From: Paenibacillus contaminans
Lineage (GTDB): Bacteria; Bacillota; Bacilli; Paenibacillales; NBRC-103111
NCBI RefSeq assembly: GCF_003285015.1
Contig: NZ_QMFB01000002.1
Span: 372,001 to 436,000, forward strand
Reading direction: 5' to 3'
Length of the DNA: 64,000 bases
Part shown: positions 16,938-25,398 of the stretch, in pieces
Layout: each line of letters opens with the position of its first letter
Numbering within the stretch: the stretch's first letter is position 1
The notes under the pieces: model-generated
Told to the model about the DNA's origin: nothing
The model's input: only the letters and a program-made list of their open reading frames with translations
Database searches by the model: none
Program-made: the position numbers and the translations under genes

Positions 16938-17777
16938 TCATTGACAGTTTCTATCCCGAAATTCCGTCGGCGTCTCGCCAGTCAGCCTGCGGAACACCTT
17001 GCCGAAATAGCTTATATTATCGAAGCCCGTAATATCGGCTATCCGCGCGACGGACATGTCGGATTCCCTAAGCAGTCTGGCCGCCTCCTCCACCCTCATT
17101 TTCCGCATATAGTGAATCGGGGTTTCTCCCGTATGCCGTTTGAACGTCTTGCAAAAATGATGCTTCGAAAGCCCCGCGCTCGCAGCCATTTCCTCCAGAT
17201 CGAGCGGGTCGTGGACCCGGTTTTCCATCTCTCTTACGACTTGCTGCAGAGCGGCCGGAAACGGCTGAGGCAAGCCGCTTCTTTCTTCCGCCAGCCTTTC
17301 TACGGCGATCATCCATTCGTACAGCAGAACGGAGGAGCGGTAACGATCGTCGCCTTCGCCGACTGCCGGGCTGCGGAACATTCGCGCCAGCAGCCGAATC
17401 GGCTCATCGTCCCGCTTCAAGGAGACGACATGTCCGAAAACGCGAATGAACCGCTCCCAAAAACCGCGCACGGGGTCGCCCGAGGCGAGCAGCCATAACA
17501 ACTCTTCCGGCCTATCGCCGCCGGAAGCAAGCAACCGGAAATCCGCCGGTTCTGCCAGAAAGCAGCCGTGATGCTCGGGCAGCAATTGCGATCCGCCGCC
17601 GTAAGCCAACTTTCCCTTGCCGGAAAGCGAGTACACGAATAGAAACAAGCTGCCTGTGTCCGGCTTTTTTTGCAGACTGTTATAAACATCCGCGGCCTGT
17701 CCCCGTCCTGCGGCTTCCAATCTGCACACATGCTTCATCATTCCGCCGCCGGCGTCAAAATCGCATGAAATTCGCAC
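16938..17777 (-). CDS. AraC-family transcriptional regulator with cupin-type sensor (279 aa)
   Basis: A soluble regulator. Residues about 15-150 form an AraC-type cupin sensor, and residues 175-279 the double helix-turn-helix (DLEEMAASAGLSKHHFCKTFKR and VARIADITGFDNISYFGKVFRR). The frame opens with GTG at 17777 with only a distant GGGAG. An ATG pair at 17741 (MMKHVCRL) is an alternative start. The gene is divergent from the oxidoreductase at 18044 and lies upstream of the 1360-aa secreted protein, so it could control either. The shared intergenic region holds a palindromic operator and a cre-like site. Effector unknown. Confidence 0.88.
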   Translation of the reverse strand: MRISCDFDAGGGMMKHVCRLEAAGRGQAADVYNSLQKKPDTGSLFLFVYSLSGKGKLAYGGGSQLLPEHHGCFLAEPADFRLLASGGDRPEELLWLLASGDPVRGFWERFIRVFGHVVSLKRDDEPIRLLARMFRSPAVGEGDDRYRSSVLLYEWMIAVERLAEERSGLPQPFPAALQQVVREMENRVHDPLDLEEMAASAGLSKHHFCKTFKRHTGETPIHYMRKMRVEEAARLLRESDMSVARIADITGFDNISYFGKVFRRLTGETPTEFRDRNCQ

Positions 17778-17846
17778 AATATTTTACCACTCCCATCACA
17801 AGGATTTACTGTTGATTTACGGGCGCCGCCCTTGTACCCTGAAGAT

Positions 17847-17860
17847 AGTAATCGATTACC
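17847..17860. promoter_or_regulatory. Second copy of the palindromic operator (AGTAATCGATTACC)
   Basis: Differs only in the last base from the perfect palindrome at 16551-16564. It lies in the 266-bp region between the divergent AraC gene (17777) and oxidoreductase gene (18044). Two copies before genes of one neighbourhood suggest a small regulon. Confidence 0.6.
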
Positions 17861-17979
17861 TTATTATTATGATTATATCATTATTTTTTGAAAATCTCGC
17901 CGGAAAGTTCTCCGTCGGTCATTCGTTTTTCCGGTAAACGACTCCCGCCCCTAGCTTAAACTTCCGAAGCCGCTATAAA

Positions 17980-17993
17980 TGAAAGCGTTTCGC
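17980..17993. promoter_or_regulatory. Possible cre (CcpA) site upstream of the oxidoreductase gene
   Basis: TGAAAGCGTTTCGC matches the cre consensus TGWAANCGNTNNCA except for the last two bases. It lies 50 bases before the start at 18044, where catabolite repression of a glycan gene would be sensible. Match quality is moderate. Confidence 0.35.
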
Positions 17994-18043
17994 ACGGCGC
18001 AGTCGTTTGTCCTTGAAAATATATATCAGAAAAGAGGGAAACC

Positions 18044-19357
18044 ATGACCAACTCAGAAACGCAAAACGCTTCCAACCGCTCTTCTTCGCAGCCGATAACG
18101 GCGGTTATCGTAGGTGCCGGGCATCGCAGCTTGCTGTACGCTACCTACGCCGAAAAAAATCCCGAGTTGTTCCGCATCGTCGGCGTCGTCGATCCGGATT
18201 CCAAACAGCGCAAGTCGACCGCGGAGCGCTTCGGCTTTCCCGAGGAGCACTGCTTCGCTTCGGTAGAACAGTTGACCGCCGTTCCTAAACTTGCCGACGC
18301 CGCCATCAACGGCACGATGGATCAATTGCATGTACAGACGACGCTGCCGCTGCTGAAAGCGGGTTATGACGTTCTTCTGGAGAAACCGATCGGCATCAGC
18401 GAAGAGGAAGTGATGGAGCTTCATCATACAGCGAAATCGTACGGAAGAACCGTAATGATTTGCCACGTTCTGCGTTACGCTCCTTTTTATGCGAATATCC
18501 GCCAGCAGCTCGAGACAGGCGTGATCGGGGACATCATCGCCATCCAGACGGAGGAGAACGTCAGCTACCACCATATGTCGACCGCTTTCGTACGCGGCAA
18601 ATGGAACAGCATCGAAAATTGCGGCTCCCCTATGCTGATGGCCAAGTGTTGTCATGATCTTGATTTGATCGCTTGGCTGAAGGGTGGAAAACGGCCTGTC
18701 AAAGTAAGCAGCTTCGGCAGCCTGTACCAATTCCGCAAGGAAAAAGCGCCTGAAGGCGCAGGTACGCGATGCCTGGTGGATTGCCCGCTCGAGGAAACCT
18801 GCACCTACTCGGCAAAACGCATGTACATTCAGCAAAACCTTTGGGGCGCTTATGTCTGGGACCGGACCGGTATCGCCGCGGACGATATCGACGGCAAGCT
18901 CGAATCGCTTCGCACGACCAATCCGTACGGGCGCTGCGTCTGGCGCTGCGATAACGACGTCGTCGACCATCAGTCGGTCATCGTCGAGTTCGAGGACGGC
19001 AGCACCGCTTCGCACAGCTTGACGGGCGCGACGGCTAAGCCTAGCCGCACGATCCATATTACCGGGACGAAGGGCGAAATATCGGGCACGATGGAGGAAG
19101 GATCCTTCGTCATCCGCCGTCCGAACGATGTCCCAGGCCAAACATATACCGAAGAAACGATCGAGCTTAACGTTTCGGCGGATATGCACGGCGGAGGCGA
19201 TTTGCGCCTTGTCGCGGATTTCGTGCGCGCGCTTCGCGGAGAGACCCCCTCCTTGTCCTCCACTTCGCTCGAGAAATCCATCTACGGCCACCAAATCGGC
19301 TTCGCCGCCGAGCGTTCGCGGATGGAGAGCCGGGTTGCGGAGATTGCGGAATTATAA
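18044..19357 (+). CDS. Gfo/Idh/MocA-family oxidoreductase with cysteine cluster (437 aa)
   Basis: An NAD(P)-dependent sugar or inositol-type dehydrogenase. The N-terminal Rossmann motif is VIVGAGHRSLLYA (22-34), the EKP motif is at 113-115, and KCCHDLDLIAWL near 201-212 contains the usual catalytic HD region. Unlike the two shorter relatives at 37332 and 38315, it carries C243-x3-C247-x5-C253 followed by C298-x3-C302-DNDVVDHQ, a probable structural metal site. The gene at 24059 has the same spacing. The start has AGAGGGAAACC in front. It is a single gene ending in a terminator, divergent from the AraC gene. The substrate is not identifiable. Confidence 0.92.
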   Translation: MTNSETQNASNRSSSQPITAVIVGAGHRSLLYATYAEKNPELFRIVGVVDPDSKQRKSTAERFGFPEEHCFASVEQLTAVPKLADAAINGTMDQLHVQTTLPLLKAGYDVLLEKPIGISEEEVMELHHTAKSYGRTVMICHVLRYAPFYANIRQQLETGVIGDIIAIQTEENVSYHHMSTAFVRGKWNSIENCGSPMLMAKCCHDLDLIAWLKGGKRPVKVSSFGSLYQFRKEKAPEGAGTRCLVDCPLEETCTYSAKRMYIQQNLWGAYVWDRTGIAADDIDGKLESLRTTNPYGRCVWRCDNDVVDHQSVIVEFEDGSTASHSLTGATAKPSRTIHITGTKGEISGTMEEGSFVIRRPNDVPGQTYTEETIELNVSADMHGGGDLRLVADFVRALRGETPSLSSTSLEKSIYGHQIGFAAERSRMESRVAEIAEL

Positions 19358-19368
19358 ATAAGGAAAAG

Positions 19369-19403
19369 CCGTCCGGAAGTTCTCACCGGACGGTCCTTTT
19401 TTT
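19369..19403 (+). terminator. Intrinsic terminator of the oxidoreductase gene
   Basis: CCGTCCGG at 19369-19376 pairs with CCGGACGG at 19386-19393, followed by TCCTTTTTTT. It starts 11 bases after the stop codon. Confidence 0.9.
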
Positions 19404-19436
19404 GTGCGTTGCATGATGTCAGTACGTGGGGAGGCA

Positions 19437-19547
19437 CTGGGGATAGGTCTTCAACCGCTGATTGAAACGTGTTTCTTTATTCCGAATCAGTAGCACGATT
19501 TCAAAGGCGGCCTATAGCGAAGCTCCTTTGCTGGCCCCCTATCCAGT
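19437..19547. repeat. Foldback element of family R1, copy 2
   Basis: A diverged copy of the element at 7928-8083. Outer arms CTGGGGATAGG (from 19437) and CCTATCCAGT (19538-19547) enclose CAACCGCT, TTGAAACGTG and its near-complement CACGATTTCAA (19494-19504), then AGGCGGCC. One base is missing in the inner stem relative to copy 1. As at copy 1, an R2 sequence follows downstream. Confidence 0.6.
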
Positions 19548-19639
19548 ACCTCTTGTTCGCCTTCGGTACTTTCTGTCACGTCTTTGACATTTTCCGTTCC
19601 TCCAACCAGCATTCCTATCCGCTTGCCCATCCTCGCTCA

Positions 19640-19843
19640 GCGCTGCATGCGCTACAGTCCGATTTTGCCCACTTGGAATCGAGTTCGGCTCCCTTTCCCG
19701 ACCTGTAGTCCGAAAACGCCTGCTTGCAGCAGGTATTTTGCTCAGTACACCGGTAAATCCGTTCTCCAAGCCGGCAAAATCGGACTCCCGCGTAAAGCGA
19801 ACCTCTATTCCTTGCTCCAAGTGGACTATTTCGGACTCCAGCG
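19640..19843. repeat. Dispersed repeat of family R2 (diverged copy)
   Basis: Contains CTACAGTCCGATTTTGCCC at the left, CCTGTAGTCCGAAAACGCCTGC and GCAGCAGGTATTTTGCT in the middle, GGCAAAATCGGACTCCC (about 19773-19788) facing the left arm, and TTCGGACTCCAGC at the right end. It is closely related to the copy at 58279-58470. A minus-strand frame beginning MEQGIEVRFT is open but lacks coding signs. The rest of the 899-bp gap 19358-20256 shows no other gene. Confidence 0.7.
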
Positions 19844-20201
19844 CAAGGATAAACGCCTACCGCCTTAAACAATACCTTCATGCCCTGAAAGAAAGGAGCT
19901 TTAGGCTTTTGACCTTTCTGACGCCATGCATCGCACTTGTCCGCAGCTCTCGGCATGCAATACGTTAGGCAAGGCGGCCGACTGGAGCAGCTTCGCCTTT
20001 ACGTTTACGACAATGCCGCGGCAGCCCGATACGACAAGCAGCCCGTGCCATGCCAGATCTACACCCGCTGACAAATCTTATCCGTAATGCTTTTATCAAT
20101 GAAGAAAGGCGCCTATGACTTGCCCGTCTTCGCTGCCAGCGCTTCAAAAAATCTTGTTGTCCATAGCCGACCTGTCGCATATAATGGTGGTGAACTTGTT
20201 T

Positions 20202-20220
20202 GTTAAGTAATTTAATTAAC
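20202..20220. promoter_or_regulatory. AT-rich near-palindrome before the SDR-M20-ROK cluster
   Basis: GTTAAGTAATTTAATTAAC pairs at 8 of 9 positions around a central T. It lies 37 bases before the SDR start at 20257. AT-rich palindromes are typical ROK-repressor operators, and a ROK regulator is the third gene of this cluster, so autogenous control is a reasonable inference. No promoter hexamers were assigned with confidence. Confidence 0.4.
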
Positions 20221-20256
20221 TATTGAAGCACCCAAGATGAGGAGGCACAAACACCT

Positions 20257-21006
20257 ATGCGTTTGAAAGGAAAAATAGCCGTCGTCACCGGCGCGGGACG
20301 CGGGATCGGCGAAGCGATCGCACGCAAGTTTTTGCAGGAAGGCGCGACTGTCGTCATATGCGATGCGCTGAAAGCGCGGGTCGAGGAAGCGGCCGGCAGG
20401 CTAGCCGCATTCGGGACGGTGCAATCCTTTGCGGTTGATGTCACGAACCGTGAAGACGTTCAGGCGATGATCGATGAAACCGTTCGCATTTTCGGAAGAA
20501 TCGATATTCTCGCGAATAATGCAGGGATCGCCAGATTCGAGCCTTTCCTTGAAATCGAAGACAAAAACTGGAACGACACGCTCGCCGTCAATTTGACCGG
20601 CACATTCATCTGCTCGCAAATCGCCGCGCGCGTCATGGCCAAGCAAAAGTCAGGCGCTATCGTCAACATGGCATCGACGAACGGCATTCTCGGCGAAGAA
20701 GCGCTGGCGCATTACAATGCTTCGAAGGCCGGCATCGTCCTGCTCGGCAAAACGATGGCGATCGAGCTCGCGCCCTACGGCATTCGGGTGAACTCGATAT
20801 GCCCCGGTTCGATTCAAACGGACCTGGCGCTGGAAGGCGGCCAGCCTGCAGAGGAGCTGGAGCAATATTTTGCGAAAATCCCGCTGAAGCGGCGCGGATC
20901 GACCGAAGAAGTGGCGAATGCGTTCGCATTCCTCGCTTCCGACGAAGCGTCGTTCATTACGGGTACGGAGCTTGTGGTCGACGGCGGCCAAATATGCCAT
21001 GAATAA
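20257..21006 (+). CDS. Short-chain dehydrogenase/reductase (249 aa)
   Basis: A classical SDR. The cofactor motif VTGAGRGIGEAI lies at residues 10-21, NNAG near 87-90, a catalytic Ser in NMASTNG, and YNASK supplying the Tyr and Lys. The C-terminal signature FITGTELVVDGG is complete. A GAGGAGG site precedes the ATG at 20257. It is followed after a 24-base gap by the M20 hydrolase and then the ROK regulator, a likely catabolic unit. The substrate, perhaps a sugar, polyol or hydroxy-acid derivative, cannot be read from sequence. Family certain, reaction not. Confidence 0.93.
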   Translation: MRLKGKIAVVTGAGRGIGEAIARKFLQEGATVVICDALKARVEEAAGRLAAFGTVQSFAVDVTNREDVQAMIDETVRIFGRIDILANNAGIARFEPFLEIEDKNWNDTLAVNLTGTFICSQIAARVMAKQKSGAIVNMASTNGILGEEALAHYNASKAGIVLLGKTMAIELAPYGIRVNSICPGSIQTDLALEGGQPAEELEQYFAKIPLKRRGSTEEVANAFAFLASDEASFITGTELVVDGGQICHE

Positions 21007-21030
21007 TACTTTCCATAGGGAGTGGAAACG

Positions 21031-22332
21031 ATGACGCCAAACATACCTTTCGATGATCGGATCGACCGCTGGATTGAAGAAAAACGGGAACATATTTTGC
21101 AATTGAACCGCTCGCTTGTTTCGGTTCCGAGCGAAAACCGCGTGCCGTACGGCGATGAAGCGCGCGTGCAAGAGGTCGTCTACGGACATCTCGAACGGCT
21201 TGGCTGCGAGATGGACCGCTTTACGCCGGATGAAGTTCCGGGAATTAAGGAGCATCCCGCCTATTTGGCCGGACGCCATTACGAGAACCGTTTCAATGTG
21301 GTCGGCCGGAAAAAAGGCGCCGGCGGCGGACGCTCGCTGTTGTTCTCCGGACATATGGACACGGTCCCGCGCGGCGACGAGCCATGGTCCGTCGATCCGT
21401 TTGCCGGGGAAGTGCGGGACGGCAAGCAATACGGGCTCGGCATTTTTGACATGAAAGGCGGCATGGTCGCTGCGATCGCCGCCCTGCAGGCGCTCGACGA
21501 GCTCGGCATCCGGCTCGCTGGCGACGTGATCGTGGAAACGGTCGTCGACGAAGAGTACGGCGGAGCGAATGGAACGCTTGCCGCAAGACTGCGCGGGTAT
21601 GAAGCCGATATCGCGATCATTCCGGAGCCGTCGAACTTGACCATTTGCCCGGAAAATCAAGGCGGCGGCATGTACCGCATCACGTTCCACGGCAAACCCG
21701 GGCGCTCGTTCAGCGGCGAAGAGCCGGTCAATCCGGTGTTCGCGGCCGCGCGCTTTCTGCTGCTGTTCCGCGAATATCAAGCGGCGCACGCGTCGAAGAA
21801 GCCCGCTTCGGCCTGGTTCTCGGACGATCCCGGACTGACTTCGTACATTCAAGGGGTGCGCGCCGGCGCGGTTCATGTGCCGCTTCAAGACCGGACGCCT
21901 GGCACATGCTCGATCGACGTCTGGATCCAATGCTACCCGGAAACCGGCGAAAACGACCTTTTCGATGAATTCGTGGGCTTTATGAAAAAACTTAGCGAAA
22001 CCGACGAGCTGCTGTCCAACACGGACGTTCGTTACGAAAAGCTGATCCGTTTTTTGCCGGGAAGCGGAATACCGGACGGACATGACATTTTGCCATTGAC
22101 CGCTGCGATCGGAAAACGCTATTATGAGCAGGGACTGCCGGTACGCGGCGCGGCGTTCGCCTGCGACTCGTTCATGTTCAACCTGCACAGCGAAACGCCT
22201 GCCATCGTCTGGGGACCGAAGGGCGGAAATGCGCACGCGCCGGACGAATTCATCGACATCGACGATTTTATGAACCTCGTTAAAATGTTTGCGCAAACGA
22301 TGGTCGCTTGGTGCGGCGCAGCAAAAAGCTGA
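21031..22332 (+). CDS. M20-family metallopeptidase/deacylase (ArgE/DapE-like, 433 aa)
   Basis: A zinc-dependent amidohydrolase acting on N-acyl or peptide bonds. The expected metal ligands and catalytic residues are present: SGHMDTVP, FDMKGGMV, VVDEEYGG, IIPEPSN and a C-terminal GNAHAPDEF. A dimerisation-type lid domain lies between. I chose the ATG at 21031, 8 bases after GGGAG; the in-frame GTG at 21022 lies directly against that site and is unlikely. No signal peptide, so cytoplasmic. The neighbouring SDR and ROK genes suggest removal of an acyl group from a small imported molecule. It is not clearly ArgE or DapE proper. Confidence 0.9.
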   Translation: MTPNIPFDDRIDRWIEEKREHILQLNRSLVSVPSENRVPYGDEARVQEVVYGHLERLGCEMDRFTPDEVPGIKEHPAYLAGRHYENRFNVVGRKKGAGGGRSLLFSGHMDTVPRGDEPWSVDPFAGEVRDGKQYGLGIFDMKGGMVAAIAALQALDELGIRLAGDVIVETVVDEEYGGANGTLAARLRGYEADIAIIPEPSNLTICPENQGGGMYRITFHGKPGRSFSGEEPVNPVFAAARFLLLFREYQAAHASKKPASAWFSDDPGLTSYIQGVRAGAVHVPLQDRTPGTCSIDVWIQCYPETGENDLFDEFVGFMKKLSETDELLSNTDVRYEKLIRFLPGSGIPDGHDILPLTAAIGKRYYEQGLPVRGAAFACDSFMFNLHSETPAIVWGPKGGNAHAPDEFIDIDDFMNLVKMFAQTMVAWCGAAKS

Positions 22333-22538
22333 TGCTCGGAAGGTCCGGCCGACCGTTGTCGCCCCCATGACCCGAGGTGTTTCGCGGGGACTCGGCTTTT
22401 GACGGAACAATGCTTTACCGGTACGTCTGAGGATGTATGGCCGAATCCGGGCCCTATGCTGAAGTCTTTCTGACGTTCAAGCGATCATCCGGCTTCCTTT
22501 TACGGCGACATCTTTAATAGACTGGAGTACATCAAGGC

Positions 22539-23921
22539 ATGCTGCTCAAAAAAAACGATTCGAAGCGAACGAATAAACTGAATATTTTACAGATCGTACG
22601 ACATAGCGGGGAAACGACGAAGCCTGCCTTGGCGAAGGTGCTCGGCATCAGTATGCCGACCTCCTCCAGCCTCGTCGACGAGCTGATCGGCGAAGGTTTT
22701 TTGCAGATTAGCGGAATCGGCGCGTCAACGGAGCAGGGAGGCAAAAAACCGAAGCTTATTACGCTCAATCCGCAGGGCCGCTACGCAGCCGCATTGCATA
22801 TCGGCGCGCGCAAAGTGGAAGGTGCGGTCGTCGATCTGCTCGGCGGCCTGCATCACCGCTTGTCCGAGCCGCTGCCGCCGCACCGGACGCAGCAAGCCGT
22901 AGGCCGGGCGCTGTCGGCGGTAGCCGGACGCGTTCTGGAGCTAGCGCGCAGTGCGGACATGCCGGTTGTCGGCATCGGCGTCGGTCTTCCCGGTCTCGTC
23001 GACCGGCATAAAGGGCCGACGACCGCCGTCAACTTCAGCGAGGTGAACGGCCTGCGCATCGACCGCGAGCTGGAGCCGTTCGGCCTGCCCGTGTGGATCG
23101 ATAACGAGTGCCGCAACTCGGCGCTGGCCGAGCAATGGTTCGGACTCGGCAGACAGAAGCGCAATTTCGTCAGCCTGTTTACGGACGGGGGCATCGGCGC
23201 AGGCTTCCTGATCGACGGGCAGATGGTCCGCGGCATGGACGAGAGCTTCGGCGAGATCGGCCATACGGTCGTCCAAATGGACGGCCGCCCCTGCCGCTGC
23301 GGCAACCACGGCTGCTGGGAAACGTATGCCTCGTCCGACGCGTTGCTCGAAACCGTGCGTGATCGGCTCCATGAAGCGGACTGGCTGAACGCGCGCGTAA
23401 CGAGCGGCGAGCCGCTGACGGTCGCGCTTATCGTTCAAGCTTTGGAGCGCAGCAATACAGGAGCGCTTCGTGAGGCAGAAGCCAGCCATAGCGAAGGAGA
23501 CGATAGCGCGGGAAACCGCGCTGACCAAGCCGATTTTGTCGGCAGCTCGGAGAGCCACGCTGACCAAACAGTCTTCCGCGGCAGCCCGGAGAGCGAGAAC
23601 AACCTGGCGGCCGGCACCAACCGGGAGAAACGCGTCATTCAAGCGGCGATCAACGAGCTGGGCGACTATTTGGCGGTCGGTCTCGGGAACATCGTCAATT
23701 TATTCAACCCCGAGCTGATCGTCATTCACGGCGAAATGACGATGCTCGGGGAGCCGCTTCTGAGCCGCGTCCGGCAAAGCTTGCTCGGTCGCGCCCTGCC
23801 GGCGGCCGCCGCTCGCGCGGACATTCGGTTCACCGGCTTCGGCGAGCACGCGAATTTAATCGGCGCAGGCTCCCTCGCCTGGCGGGAAACGTTCGACGAG
23901 CCGGAGCTGCTGTTTCCGTAA
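22539..23921 (+). CDS. ROK-family transcriptional regulator with unusual insertion (460 aa)
   Basis: The N-terminal MarR-like winged helix-turn-helix (about 15-60: KPALAKVLGISMPTSSSLVDEL) binds DNA. The ROK sugar-kinase-fold domain follows, with zinc ligands H242 and C252-x-C254-x4-C259 (CRCGNHGC). Residues about 304-362 are a hydrophilic, Ser/Glu/Asp-rich insertion containing two consecutive 13-residue near-copies (ADQADFVGSSES and ADQTVFRGSPES) from a 39-bp duplication. This lengthens the protein beyond the usual 390-410 residues. The frame and the following ROK sequence (INELGDYLAVGLGNIVNLFNPE) stay intact. It probably represses the SDR-M20 operon in response to a sugar. The 206-bp gap before it has no recognised promoter. 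Confidence 0.9.
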   Translation: MLLKKNDSKRTNKLNILQIVRHSGETTKPALAKVLGISMPTSSSLVDELIGEGFLQISGIGASTEQGGKKPKLITLNPQGRYAAALHIGARKVEGAVVDLLGGLHHRLSEPLPPHRTQQAVGRALSAVAGRVLELARSADMPVVGIGVGLPGLVDRHKGPTTAVNFSEVNGLRIDRELEPFGLPVWIDNECRNSALAEQWFGLGRQKRNFVSLFTDGGIGAGFLIDGQMVRGMDESFGEIGHTVVQMDGRPCRCGNHGCWETYASSDALLETVRDRLHEADWLNARVTSGEPLTVALIVQALERSNTGALREAEASHSEGDDSAGNRADQADFVGSSESHADQTVFRGSPESENNLAAGTNREKRVIQAAINELGDYLAVGLGNIVNLFNPELIVIHGEMTMLGEPLLSRVRQSLLGRALPAAAARADIRFTGFGEHANLIGAGSLAWRETFDEPELLFP

Positions 23922-24058
23922 AACTCCGGCGTCATCGGACGGTCGAGCTTCCTTGCCGCGAATTGGTGCTTGCATGATGGACAGAATCCGCGATATACAG
24001 GTACCCTGGAAAATCAAATTTCCATCATCTGTGGTGCCACGAACCCGCGGCATGGGGG

Positions 24059-25342
24059 CTAACTAGGGGATTTCACATTAGCACTCATATGCCGGCTGCG
24101 CAGTTCGCGCAGATCGACCGGTTTGCCTCCGCTGAGGCGCGACTCTTCAGCCGCGAACGCCATGAAATGGCTGCGGACGGATGCGGAAGCGGAGGTAAGC
24201 CCTTCTCTGCCGCTTCCATAGCCGCGTACTTCCTGCAGAAAGCTGCGGACGATGCCTTCGTCGCCGCCTCCATGTCCGGAAGAAGACTGCGCCACCGTCA
24301 TTTCCTGCTGTTCCCCCGTCACGAAATCGTACACGGTAAACGCCCGCTTCTCCATATACCCCCGCAGTTCTCCCTTCGTGCCCATCACCTGAATCGATCG
24401 GGAAATATTATGCGTGAACCCGCTCATGCTGAACGTCGCGGTCACGCCGCCTTCAAATTCGAAATTCGCGACCTGATGGTCGACGACATCATTCTCGCAG
24501 CGATACACGCAGCACCCGTACGGTCCTTCCCGCAATGCCTGCACGACACTTTCGCGCGAAGAATCGCTCGTGATGTAACGCGCCCAGCCCGGGCGATCCA
24601 AATACTGCTTCAGCGCGGAATACGCGCATGACGCCTCAACCGCACAGCCATCGATACACCTCGCCGCAGAACCCGCCGGCGCGTTCTCCGCACGGAAATG
24701 GCCAAGCGAGCCGAACGAACTGGCACGTATACATTCTCGGTCGATCAGCCACGATAAAATATCCATGTCATGGCATGACTTGGCCAAAATCATCGGACTC
24801 GAATCATCCTTCCTGCTCCAGCTGCCGCGGACAAAGCTGTGCGCGATATGATAAAAACCGACGTTCTCGCTTAGCTGAACCGACATGATATCACCGATCC
24901 GTTTATCGTCCAGCACGCGCTTAACCGCCGCCCAGAACGGCGTGTAGCGCAGCACATGACAAATCGTCAACAGCCGGTCCGCCTCACGCGCGGCATGCTC
25001 CATCGCCACGCACTCGCTGGGCTCCGGCGACATCGGTTTTTCCAGCAGCACATGATAGCCTTGCTTGAGAGCCAACAACGTCGGCTCCGTATGCATCCGA
25101 TCCTGTGTGCAGATGATCGCCGCATCGGCCAGCCGCGGCCGCGCCAGCAGCTCTCTCCAATCGGCAACCGCGTCCTCCGAACGAATACCGTAGTCGCGGA
25201 CGAATGCTTCGCGCCGTTCCGCCATTGGCTCGGCTACCGCCACGATTTCCAGCTCCTGCGGATACCGTAGTGCGTAGGGCGCATATGCAAGCGCTCCCCG
25301 GTTGCCCGCTCCCAGCAGCGCCGCTCTTATTTTGTTCGTCAT
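24059..25342 (-). CDS. Gfo/Idh/MocA-family oxidoreductase with cysteine cluster (427 aa)
   Basis: Rossmann motif ALLGAGNRGALAY at 8-20, EKP at 101-103, and KSCHDMDILSWLI near 188-200. C229-x3-C233-x5-C239 and C278-x3-C282-ENDVVDHQ reproduce exactly the spacing in the gene at 18044, so the two are close paralogues in separate clusters. It is the last gene of the minus-strand operon containing a beta-helix lyase-like protein, a binding protein and two permeases. It probably oxidises a sugar (possibly a uronic acid or deoxysugar derivative) released after import; that role is inferred from context. Confidence 0.92.
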   Translation of the reverse strand: MTNKIRAALLGAGNRGALAYAPYALRYPQELEIVAVAEPMAERREAFVRDYGIRSEDAVADWRELLARPRLADAAIICTQDRMHTEPTLLALKQGYHVLLEKPMSPEPSECVAMEHAAREADRLLTICHVLRYTPFWAAVKRVLDDKRIGDIMSVQLSENVGFYHIAHSFVRGSWSRKDDSSPMILAKSCHDMDILSWLIDRECIRASSFGSLGHFRAENAPAGSAARCIDGCAVEASCAYSALKQYLDRPGWARYITSDSSRESVVQALREGPYGCCVYRCENDVVDHQVANFEFEGGVTATFSMSGFTHNISRSIQVMGTKGELRGYMEKRAFTVYDFVTGEQQEMTVAQSSSGHGGGDEGIVRSFLQEVRGYGSGREGLTSASASVRSHFMAFAAEESRLSGGKPVDLRELRSRHMSANVKSPS

Positions 25343-25398
25343 CTTTTTCTCCCCCGAATCGTCATTTGTGTAAAAGCTTTTCGCCCCTTGCTTCCGTC

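Noticed and set aside
20650-22410. Minus-strand frame of 586 codons
   Set aside because: Antisense to the clear SDR and M20 genes, with no recognisable domain and biased Arg/His content.
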